Origin: RGUW01 sp040399325
Lineage (GTDB): Bacteria; Cyanobacteriota; Cyanobacteriia; PCC-6307; Cyanobiaceae
Direction of reading: 5' to 3'
Assembly (NCBI GenBank): GCA_040399325.1
Contig: JBBASJ010000062.1
Location: 1-11,524 of the forward strand
DNA: 11,524 nt
Made by a program: the position numbers and the translations under genes
Part shown: piece by piece, positions 5,761 to 11,524 of the stretch
Layout of the letters: each line of letters begins with the position of its first letter
How positions within the stretch are numbered: the stretch's first letter is position 1
The notes under the pieces: generated by a model
The model's input: only the letters and a program-made list of their open reading frames with translations
What the model was told of the DNA's origin: nothing
Databases searched by the model: none

Positions 5761-7012
5761 CGCGGCTGGCAGTGGCCTGGCGCAGCGTGGCGGCAATGGC
5801 GCTCACCTCTTCCCAGGGCAGGTTGAGGTCGCTGCGGCCGAAATGGCCATAGGCGGCGACATCCTGATAGAAGCGACCTCCCCGCTGCTGGGGCAGGTGG
5901 CGCAGGCCGAAGGTCTCGATGATCGCGCCGGGTCGCAGGTCGAAATGCTCCTGCACCAGCGCGGTGAGGTCGGCATCGGCCAGTTTGCCGGTGCCGAAGC
6001 TCTCCACCAGGATGCTCACCGGCCGGGCCACACCGATGGCGTAGCTCAGCTGCACCTCGGCCTTGCGGGCCAGGCCCGCGGCCACCAGCGCCTTGGCCAC
6101 GTAGCGGGCTGCATAGGCGGCCGAGCGGTCGACCTTGGTGGGGTCCTTGCCCGAGAAGGCCCCGCCGCCGTGGCGGGCGTAGCCGCCATAGGTGTCGACG
6201 ATGATCTTGCGGCCGGTGAGGCCGGCATCGCCCTGGGGCCCGCCGACCACAAACTTGCCGGTGGGGTTCACCAGAAAGCGAGTGCTCTCCTGGCTGGGTT
6301 TGAGGTTCAGGTCGCTGGTGGCCGGCTCGACCACATGGCTCCACAGGTCGGCGCTGATGCGCTCGCGAATCGCCTTCTCGTCGCTGATGGCGGCGGCCCC
6401 TGGCACCTCGATCTCGGCGGTGTGCTGGGTCGAGATCAGGATCGTGTCGATAGCCACGGGCTGGTCGTTCTCGTAGACGACGCTCACCTGGGTCTTGCCA
6501 TCGGGCAGCAGGTAGCCGAGGCTGCCGTTGTGACGCACCTCGGCCAGGCGCCGTGCCAGGCGGTGGGCCAGGCTGATCGGCAGCGGCATCAGCTCCGGCG
6601 TCTCGTCGCAGGCGTAGCCAAACATGATGCCCTGATCGCCGGCGCCGATCAGGTCGAGCGGGTCACCGGCGTGGTCATCGGCTTCGTTGACCCCCTGGGC
6701 GATGTCGGGCGACTGCTGATCGAGGGCCACCAGCACGGCGCAGCTGTTGGCGTCAAAGCCGCCGGCACGGGCACCGCTGTAGCCGATCTGTTGGATCACC
6801 CCGCGCACCAGGGTGTTGAAGTCGACCCGTGCGCTGGTGGTCACTTCGCCGGTGATCAGGCACAGGCCGGTGTTGACCACGGTTTCGCAGGCCACCCGGC
6901 TGGCGGGGTCCTGGGCCAGCAACGCGTCGAGCACCGCATCGCTCACCTGATCGCAGATCTTGTCGGGATGGCCTTCGGTGACCGATTCAGAGGTGAAGAC
7001 GTAGCGGCTCAT
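5750..7012 (-). CDS. metK: S-adenosylmethionine synthase
   Basis: MetK makes S-adenosylmethionine, the main methyl donor, from methionine and ATP in the cytosol. The 420-residue protein is complete, with all signatures: GHPDK at residues 14-18, GAGDQG at 123-128, the glycine-rich GGGAFSGKD at 282-290 that binds phosphate, plus DTYGGYARHGG just before it. Length is slightly above the bacterial average (about 385-400) and normal for cyanobacteria. MSRYVFTSESVTEGHPDK at 7012 is the family-typical start; an in-frame TTG at 7030 is possible but unneeded. The ATG overlaps the stop of a 10-codon upstream ORF (ATGA). Downstream, the ribulose kinase gene begins inside the metK 3' end. The leader is long, and no standard SAM riboswitch core was recognised in it. 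Confidence 0.97.
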   Translation of the reverse strand: MSRYVFTSESVTEGHPDKICDQVSDAVLDALLAQDPASRVACETVVNTGLCLITGEVTTSARVDFNTLVRGVIQQIGYSGARAGGFDANSCAVLVALDQQSPDIAQGVNEADDHAGDPLDLIGAGDQGIMFGYACDETPELMPLPISLAHRLARRLAEVRHNGSLGYLLPDGKTQVSVVYENDQPVAIDTILISTQHTAEIEVPGAAAISDEKAIRERISADLWSHVVEPATSDLNLKPSQESTRFLVNPTGKFVVGGPQGDAGLTGRKIIVDTYGGYARHGGGAFSGKDPTKVDRSAAYAARYVAKALVAAGLARKAEVQLSYAIGVARPVSILVESFGTGKLADADLTALVQEHFDLRPGAIIETFGLRHLPQQRGGRFYQDVAAYGHFGRSDLNLPWEEVSAIAATLRQATASRVAA

Positions 7013-7041
7013 CGCAGCAAGATCATGCAATCCAGACGCAT
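7009..7041 (-). CDS. Possible leader peptide (uORF) of metK
   Basis: A 10-codon frame, MRLDCMILLR followed by TGA, lies immediately before metK. Its stop codon overlaps the metK start in the sequence ATGA (7012-7009), the classic layout for translational coupling. The frame is closed by a TGA 24 bp before the ATG, so it is not the tail of a longer gene. A weak AGGGA precedes the ATG by about 11 bases. It contains one Cys and two Met codons, so a link with sulfur amino acids is conceivable but speculative; such a short frame can also arise by chance. Confidence 0.3.
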   Translation of the reverse strand: MRLDCMILLR

Positions 7042-7322
7042 GAGCCTATTCCCTGAGCCTCAATCGTTCCGTTGGCGTCCGCTGCGCCGCTCGCCGCGTT
7101 GCTGCTGTTGGCTGTTGCAGAGGGTGGGGAGCGGGGAGGGGCTGCTGTGCGATCTGTATCGACAACGTCTCTACATTTCTCTTTGGCATTGGTCTCTCCC
7201 GGCTGGACCTGCCGCGCGTGCCCCTGGGTCTTTCACCTGCCCCTGGCTTGGGCGTCGGCTCTGCCAGGACCGCCTGTGGGGCATTGGGATCGTCGCTCTC
7301 ATGCCATGGCTGCCATCAGGCC
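7013..7322 (-). other. Non-coding gap carrying the metK leader
   Basis: This 310-bp stretch separates the HAD phosphatase gene from metK. No full-length gene is supported on either strand. It should hold the metK promoter. The one AT-richer patch is 7151-7190, where the minus strand shows GATACAGATC at 7160-7151 as a weak -10-like string with no good -35. Near metK lies the 10-codon uORF (7041-7009). Minor repeats are a tandem GCTGTTG at 7104-7117 and two copies of TGCCCCTGG starting at 7219 and 7238. No intrinsic terminator with a T tract was found behind the HAD gene. Confidence 0.5.
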
Positions 7323-8132
7323 TCAGCAGGTCTGCAGCGTGAGCTCGCTCCAGTGCTGCAGCTGCGCAAAGCTGGGGTCCAGCGGCGGCGTGCTGCTCCA
7401 GGCGGCGGTATACCCCAGGACCACAGCCACACCGGCGGTGCGGGCCATGCGCAGATCGCTGTTGGCATCGCCGATCAGGGCGCAGCGCAAAGGCGATACC
7501 CCCAGTTCCGAGCAGAGGCCATGCACCGCTGCGGGGTCGGGTTTGTGTGGGGTGTGTTCCGCACTCCAAAGCCCGCAGAAGTGCTGGTTCAGCTGATGGC
7601 TGTGCAGGAACGCTTCAATCCCAGCCACCTCGTCGTTGGAGATCACGGCGCACAGCACCCCGGCTGACGCGAGCTGGGCCACCAGCTGATGCAGACCGTC
7701 GGTCGCCTCAGGGCGCTGCGGGCTGCCCTGGCCATGCAGGTTGTCGGTGGCGGCAAAGACGGCCTCGGCCAGCTCAAGCGCTTCGGGCCAGCCCAGTCCC
7801 ACCTGGGCCAGCACCGTTGCGGTCGAGATCAGGTTGTGGGCACGTGAGCCCACGGCGGTGGTCCCGGCCGGATGCACGCCAGCGGCATGCAGTCCATAGG
7901 CCCTCTGCAGCAGTGCTTCAGCAGCTGTGCGCTGGCCTGGGTCAGCCACCAGCTCAGGGTGCCGCTGCGCAAGCAGTTTCAGGCATTGAAAAACCCTGGC
8001 TTGCGCCAGGGTCTGCAGCATGGGTTCGCTGATCGACAGGGTGCCGTCTTTGTCGAACAACACGGCGTCGATCTCCCAGGGGATGCCCCGTTCATCGGTG
8101 AGGGGCTGTCCCCGCAGTGCGAGCCAGGCCAT
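7323..8132 (-). CDS. HAD-family phosphatase, phosphoglycolate phosphatase-like
   Basis: This 269-residue protein has all four HAD motifs: DKDGT at residues 27-31 (nucleophile Asp27, acid/base Asp29), the motif II Ser in VISND (Ser165), Lys197 in HKPDP, and GDANSDLRMA at 221-230. A helical cap domain lies between motifs I and II (about 35-145), as in subclass I enzymes such as phosphoglycolate phosphatase, which detoxifies 2-phosphoglycolate from Rubisco oxygenation. The substrate cannot be read from sequence; beta-phosphoglucomutase-like or nucleotide phosphatases share this layout. The start ATG at 8132 lies 8 bp after the rpsA stop, so it is almost certainly co-transcribed with rpsA. No clear terminator follows before the metK leader. 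Confidence 0.82.
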   Translation of the reverse strand: MAWLALRGQPLTDERGIPWEIDAVLFDKDGTLSISEPMLQTLAQARVFQCLKLLAQRHPELVADPGQRTAAEALLQRAYGLHAAGVHPAGTTAVGSRAHNLISTATVLAQVGLGWPEALELAEAVFAATDNLHGQGSPQRPEATDGLHQLVAQLASAGVLCAVISNDEVAGIEAFLHSHQLNQHFCGLWSAEHTPHKPDPAAVHGLCSELGVSPLRCALIGDANSDLRMARTAGVAVVLGYTAAWSSTPPLDPSFAQLQHWSELTLQTC

Positions 8133-8140
8133 GGTCGAGC

Positions 8141-9196
8141 TCAGTCGACGGTGACGCCCATGCTCTCGTGGTCTTCGGCCTGCTCGAGCAGCATCTGCTT
8201 GTAGCGGGCGGCCATCTCCTCGGCCTTGTCGAAGACCTTCTGGGGGTCGGTCAGCATGTCGCCGGGTTCGGGCTCGAGGGCCTTGGTCGACAGGGAGATG
8301 CGGCCCCGCTCGGCATCGAGGTCAATGATCATGACCTTCATCTGGTCATTGACGTTGAGCACGGTGTGCGGCGTTTCGATGTGCTCGTGGCTGATCTCAG
8401 AGATGTGCAGCAGGCCGCTGACCCCACCGATGTCGATGAAGGCGCCGTAGGGCTTGATGCCTCGCACCGTGCCGATCACCACTTCACCCACCTCGAGACG
8501 GTTCATCTTGCGCTCCACCAGGGCGCGGCGATGGCTGAGCACCAGACGGTTGCGCTCTTCGTCGACTTCCAGGAATTTGAGTGGCAGGAAGTCAGCGACC
8601 AGCTCCTCTTTGGCCTTGCGGGTGCTGATGTGGCTGCCGGGGATGAAGCCCCGCAGGCCTTCGACCCGCACCAGGGCGCCACCGCGGTTGGTGGCAAACA
8701 CCTCGCTGTAGATGGTGGCGTCTTCTTTTTGAAGCTGACGCACCCGCTCCCAGGCGCGCTGGTACTCGATGCGGCGGATCGAGAGGGCGAGCTGGCCGTC
8801 TTCGTTCTCCTCACTCATGATGAAGAACTCGCGCACCTCGCCCGGGGCGAGCACGTCGCTGAGGCCTTCGACCCGGTTGATCGACACCTCCTGCAGGGGC
8901 ATGAAGGCGGCGGTCTTGGCACCGATGTCGATCATGGCGCCCTTCGGCTCCATCGCAAACACAGTGCCGTTCACCACGTCACCGGGCTTGAAGTTGTAGT
9001 CGTATTTGCTCAGCAGCGAGGCGAACTCATCGAGGGTGAAGCCCACGTCGTCGCTGCTGCGGCCGGCGCCGCGGCTGCTCGAAATGTCTGCCGAAGGAAC
9101 CTCTTCCAGTGCGGCGAGGTCAAGATCGGCTGCCGCCTCAGCGGCCAGGTCCAGGTCGGCCTCGGTCGTGCTGATCTCGGAAGGGGTCACGGTCAT
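8141..9196 (-). CDS. rpsA: 30S ribosomal protein S1
   Basis: S1 binds mRNA at the 30S platform and helps initiation. This 351-residue form has three S1 RNA-binding domains, at residues about 70-142, 157-224 and 235-306, typical of cyanobacteria and plastids and shorter than the six-domain Escherichia coli protein. The third is the most canonical (IGTVRGIKPYGAFIDIGGVS, GLLHISEIS). A roughly 50-residue acidic Ala-rich N-terminus precedes them, containing DLDLAA twice. The ATG at 9196 lacks a strong ribosome binding site. The 93-bp leader behind nrdR holds an extended -10-like TGGTAGATT (minus strand, 9281-9273) without a good -35 box, so rpsA may have its own promoter as well as read-through from nrdR. 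The HAD gene follows by 8 bp. Confidence 0.95.
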   Translation of the reverse strand: MTVTPSEISTTEADLDLAAEAAADLDLAALEEVPSADISSSRGAGRSSDDVGFTLDEFASLLSKYDYNFKPGDVVNGTVFAMEPKGAMIDIGAKTAAFMPLQEVSINRVEGLSDVLAPGEVREFFIMSEENEDGQLALSIRRIEYQRAWERVRQLQKEDATIYSEVFATNRGGALVRVEGLRGFIPGSHISTRKAKEELVADFLPLKFLEVDEERNRLVLSHRRALVERKMNRLEVGEVVIGTVRGIKPYGAFIDIGGVSGLLHISEISHEHIETPHTVLNVNDQMKVMIIDLDAERGRISLSTKALEPEPGDMLTDPQKVFDKAEEMAARYKQMLLEQAEDHESMGVTVD

Positions 9197-9289
9197 GGGG
9201 AGCTGGCGGTCTGCCAGAGGCAGTGCGAGGGAACCGGACGACCTGCCGCCAGCAGATCACCACGAACCGCTCAATCTACCAATGGGACG

Positions 9290-9787
9290 TCAGCCCACCG
9301 TGGCCAGGGCTTCAGGACGGGGCGCCTTGTGCACTTTCTTGCGGCCCAGGCCCTCGAGGGTGGCGACGAAGTCGCTGATGCCCTGGAACTGCCGGTACAC
9401 CGAGGCAAAGCGCACGTAGGCCACCTCGCTCATGCCGCTGAGCCGCTCGAGCACCAGTTCACCGATCTCGTTGCTGCTGACTTCGCGGCTGTTGCGCTGC
9501 TGCAGCTGCAGTTCGATCTCTTCGACCACGGTTTCGAGCTTGGCGGGTTCCAGGCCGGTTTTCTCGCAGGCTCTGAGCAGGCCGTGGAGCAATTTCGCGG
9601 GATTGAAGGTTTCGCGGTTGCCATTGCGTTTGATCACCGTGATCGGCACGGTTTCAACCCGCTCGTAGGTGGTGAAACGAAAGTCGCAGTTGAGGCATTC
9701 CCTGCGGCGCCGCACGCTGCGGCCACTGTCGGCAGCCCGGGATTCAAGAACCCGGCTGTCGGTGTGCTGGCAGGACGGACATTGCAT
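9290..9787 (-). CDS. nrdR: Transcriptional repressor NrdR
   Basis: NrdR represses ribonucleotide reductase genes according to the ATP/dATP state. The 165-residue protein is complete, with a zinc ribbon formed by Cys3, Cys6, Cys31 and Cys34 (CPSC and CLNC) with the basic stretch RRRREC between, then an ATP-cone domain at about 49-139 opening with VIKRNGNRETFNPAKL and including YVRFASVYRQF at 124-134. The length is at the family's usual 150-175. The ATG at 9787 is the natural start, since MQCPSC is the family N-terminus. It lies between the psbB-psbT terminator and rpsA; a plausible promoter sits just upstream. No NrdR target (nrd gene) is in the window. Confidence 0.96.
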   Translation of the reverse strand: MQCPSCQHTDSRVLESRAADSGRSVRRRRECLNCDFRFTTYERVETVPITVIKRNGNRETFNPAKLLHGLLRACEKTGLEPAKLETVVEEIELQLQQRNSREVSSNEIGELVLERLSGMSEVAYVRFASVYRQFQGISDFVATLEGLGRKKVHKAPRPEALATVG

Positions 9788-9814
9788 CCCCTGGTGACCG
9801 GGCGACCTGAATCA

Positions 9815-9843
9815 AATGTAAACAGATGATTCTTCGTTGAGAA
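9815..9843 (-). promoter_or_regulatory. Candidate sigma-70-type promoter of nrdR
   Basis: On the minus strand TTCTCA (9843-9838) and TACATT (9820-9815) are separated by 17 bases; each matches the -35 and -10 consensus at four of six positions. It lies between the psbBT terminator and the nrdR ATG and would leave a leader of about 20 bases. This is a pattern match only. Confidence 0.35.
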
Positions 9844-9867
9844 GGGGTGGCGTGGTTTTTGAGAAAC

Positions 9868-9894
9868 AAAAAAGCCCCCGCCTCGGCGGGGGCT
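9868..9894 (-). terminator. Intrinsic terminator of the psbB-psbT operon
   Basis: A perfect GC-rich stem, AGCCCCCGCC (9873-9882) with GGCGGGGGCT (9885-9894), is drawn here with a 2-base loop; opening the last pair gives a 4-base loop. On the minus strand it is followed by six T residues (9873-9868). It begins 23 bases after the psbT stop codon and should isolate nrdR from psbBT transcription. Confidence 0.92.
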
Positions 9895-9917
9895 GAAAAG
9901 CTGGGCGCTTCAGCGAT

Positions 9918-10013
9918 TCACTTGCCGATCTTCGGGGGATCGCGGAAGGCGATCGCGAAGAACAGGGTGGAAATGGCCAGAGCCAGAATCAGGATGTAGG
10001 CAAAGCTCTCCAT
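9918..10013 (-). CDS. psbT: Photosystem II reaction centre protein T
   Basis: PsbT is a single-helix subunit at the dimer interface of photosystem II in the thylakoid membrane. The 31-residue product begins MESFAYILILALAISTLFF and ends FRDPPKIGK, an almost invariant sequence across cyanobacteria and plastids; residues about 3-23 are the membrane helix. An AGGAG on the minus strand (10023-10019) precedes the ATG by five bases. It begins 15 bp after the psbB stop, the standard psbB-psbT pairing, and the two are probably one transcript ended by the terminator at 9868-9894. The psbN and psbH genes that accompany psbBT in chloroplasts are not here. Confidence 0.97.
   Translation of the reverse strand: MESFAYILILALAISTLFFAIAFRDPPKIGK
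9949..9956. repeat. HIP1 octamer GCGATCGC inside psbT
   Basis: This is the highly iterated palindrome HIP1 known from many cyanobacterial genomes. It falls within the psbT codons for the AIAF region. A second copy is at 2889-2896. Confidence 0.5.
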
Positions 10014-10028
10014 GGATGCTCCTGTGGA

Positions 10029-11524
10029 TCAGCTGAGGGTGGAGCCTGCGGGGGGCACAAAACCCTCCGGCAGACGGCGGGTCGAACGGTCTCCCAGTTT
10101 CTGGAACAGACCGAATTCAACCTGTTCTCCGAGATCCGGATCAATGCCGGCAAACACATCGCGGTAAAGGGTGCGAGCACCGTGCCAGATGTGACCGAAG
10201 AAGAACAGCAGGGCAAACGTGGCGTGGCCGAAAGTGAACCAGCCGCGGGGTGAACTGCGGAAGACGCCGTCAGAGTGGTAGGTCTCACGGTCGAATTCGA
10301 AGGCTTCACCCAGCTGGGCCTTGCGGGCCAGCCGCTTCACGTCGGCAGGATCAGTGAAGGTCTGACCCGCCAGGGCACCGCCGTAGACAGTGGCCTTGAC
10401 GCCCGTCTGCTCGAAGGCGTATTTAGCTTCGGCCCGGCGGAAGGGGATGTCAGCTCTGACAATGCCGTCCTGGTCCTGCAGCACAACAGGGAAGTTCTCG
10501 AAGAAGTTGGGCAGACGCCTCACCTCGAGTTCGCGACCATCCTTATCGGTGAACGAGATGTGGCCGAGCCAGCCTGTGGGCAGGCCATCGCCGTTGACCA
10601 TCGGACCGACGCGGAACAGGCCACCCTTGGCAGGGCTGTTGCCCACGTAGTCATAGAAGGCAAGCTTCTCTGGGATCGAGGCCCAGGCCTGCTCCTTGGT
10701 TGCGCCCTGATCGAGGGCGGTCTGCACGCGGCGATTGATTTCAGTCTTGAAGTAACCCTGGTCCCACTGGTAGCGGGTGGGGCCGAACAGCTCGACCGGA
10801 GTGGCCGCAGCTCCGTACCACATGGTGCCTGCCACCACGAAGGCAGCAAAGAACACGGCGGCAATGGCCGAGGCGAGCACGGTCTCAATGTTGCCCATCC
10901 GCAGAGCCTTGTAGAGACGCTCGGGAGGGCGTGAAGTGATGTGGAAGATGCCGGCGATGATGCCGACGATGCCCGCTGCAATGTGGTGGGCAACGATGCC
11001 GCCAGGGTTGAAGGGATTGAAGCCTTCAGGTCCCCACGAGGGCTGCACCGGTTCGAGATGGCCCGTGATGCCGTAGGCATCACTCACCCACATCCCGGGA
11101 CCGAACACCCCGGTGAGGTGGAAGGCTCCGAAGCCGAAGCAGCCGAGTCCGGCAAGCAGAAGGTGGATGCCGAAGATTTTGGGCAGGTCCAGGGCCGGCT
11201 CGCCGGTGCGGGGGTCCTGCCAGATCTCCAGATCCCAGTAGGTCCAGTGCCAGATGGCGGCCAGGAAGAGCAGGCCGCTGAAAATGATGTGGGCCGCAGC
11301 GACGCCTTCAAAGCTCCAGAAGCCAGGGTCGACGCCGGTTTCGCCGGTGATGCTCCAGCCGCCCCAGCTGCCGGTCACGCCCAGGCGGGCCATGAAGGGC
11401 ATGACAAACATGCCCTGGCGCCACATCGGGTTGAGCACCGGGTCAGAGGGGTCAAAGATGGCGAGCTCATAGAGCGCCATGGAGCCGGCCCAGCCGGCCA
11501 CCAATGCGGTGTGCATGAGGTGCA
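10029..11524 (-). CDS. psbB: Photosystem II CP47 chlorophyll-binding protein (5' end missing)
   Basis: CP47 is the core antenna of photosystem II: six membrane helices bind chlorophyll a through His residues and pass energy to the reaction centre. The window contains 497 C-terminal residues and the stop; about 20 N-terminal residues lie beyond the right edge. The first visible residues, HLMHTALVAGWAGSMALYEL, match the end of helix I of CP47. Further signatures are FWSFEGVAAAHIIFSGLLFL, GGIVAHHIAAGIVGIIAGIF, the large lumenal loop of about 190 residues starting near TPVELFGPTRYQWDQG, and GWFTFGHATFALLFFFGHIW before a hydrophilic C-terminus. The Met at 11516 is internal, not the start. psbT follows after 15 bp. 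Confidence 0.98.
   Translation of the reverse strand, partial: HLMHTALVAGWAGSMALYELAIFDPSDPVLNPMWRQGMFVMPFMARLGVTGSWGGWSITGETGVDPGFWSFEGVAAAHIIFSGLLFLAAIWHWTYWDLEIWQDPRTGEPALDLPKIFGIHLLLAGLGCFGFGAFHLTGVFGPGMWVSDAYGITGHLEPVQPSWGPEGFNPFNPGGIVAHHIAAGIVGIIAGIFHITSRPPERLYKALRMGNIETVLASAIAAVFFAAFVVAGTMWYGAAATPVELFGPTRYQWDQGYFKTEINRRVQTALDQGATKEQAWASIPEKLAFYDYVGNSPAKGGLFRVGPMVNGDGLPTGWLGHISFTDKDGRELEVRRLPNFFENFPVVLQDQDGIVRADIPFRRAEAKYAFEQTGVKATVYGGALAGQTFTDPADVKRLARKAQLGEAFEFDRETYHSDGVFRSSPRGWFTFGHATFALLFFFGHIWHGARTLYRDVFAGIDPDLGEQVEFGLFQKLGDRSTRRLPEGFVPPAGSTLS

Noticed and set aside
7219..7246. Two copies of TGCCCCTGG 19 bp apart
   Set aside because: Nine-base GC-rich repeats are expected by chance at this base composition; no further copies form an array, so no CRISPR or iteron is supported.
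7072..7322. Plus-strand frame starting MASAAPLAALLLLAVAEG, resembling a signal peptide
   Set aside because: It starts at TTG with no ribosome binding site and runs into antisense of the HAD gene with no recognisable domain. Leu/Ala-rich runs are expected from CTG/GCG-rich DNA.
7013..7322. SAM riboswitch in the metK leader
   Set aside because: I looked for the conserved cores of the known SAM riboswitch classes and did not recognise one. A covariance-model search would be decisive.
5717..7342. 541-codon open frame on the plus strand
   Set aside because: It lies opposite metK and the ribulose kinase start; both are unmistakable. Long antisense frames arise readily in high-GC DNA, and the translation (Gly/His/Gln/Val-rich) matches nothing.
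8117..9829. 570-codon open frame on the plus strand
   Set aside because: It is antisense to rpsA and nrdR. The composition mirrors the complementary codons of those genes and shows no domain.

Overview
This window comes from a GC-rich picocyanobacterium of the Synechococcus/Cyanobium type. The evidence is phycobilisome rod genes (cpcC, cpcD, the first codons of cpcB, the lyase gene cpcT), the photosystem II genes psbB and psbT, a three-domain cyanobacterial ribosomal protein S1, and a D-ribulose kinase of the cyanobacterial/plant type. Nearly everything lies on the minus strand; the one supported plus-strand gene is a hypothetical coiled-coil protein at 1800-2186. No insertion sequence, phage gene, CRISPR array or plasmid function was seen. 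The window reads as core chromosome.

Right to left, in the direction of transcription: psbB (CP47, 5' end cut by the window edge) and psbT form a short photosystem II operon closed by a strong intrinsic terminator. Next come nrdR (repressor of ribonucleotide reductase genes), rpsA (S1) and a HAD phosphatase 8 bp behind rpsA. A 310-bp gap with the metK leader follows. Then there is a compact run: metK (S-adenosylmethionine synthase), an overlapping D-ribulose kinase, an overlapping 54-residue membrane protein, a stand-alone DUF2470 protein and a ComF-like phosphoribosyltransferase. After that lie tRNA-Phe(GAA), a 76-residue hypothetical gene and cpcT, whose 3' end overlaps that of the convergent plus-strand gene.

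The left end holds the rod genes in the order cpcC, cpcD, intrinsic terminator, about 300 bp of leader, cpcB. CpcC joins phycocyanin discs, CpcD caps the rod, CpcB is the beta subunit, and CpcT attaches a bilin to that subunit, so 1-3061 is mainly a phycobilisome rod region with two unrecognised small proteins embedded in it. CP47 and PsbT belong to photosystem II, which phycobilisomes feed with energy.

I do not see a clearly new multi-gene system. The points most worth a second look are the two uncharacterised small genes beside cpcT, the 10-codon upstream ORF whose stop overlaps the metK start, the nested overlaps metK/kinase/membrane peptide, and the separation of cpcCD from cpcB by a terminator. 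Where several start codons are possible (cpcT, the kinase, metK), the choice is explained in the entry.
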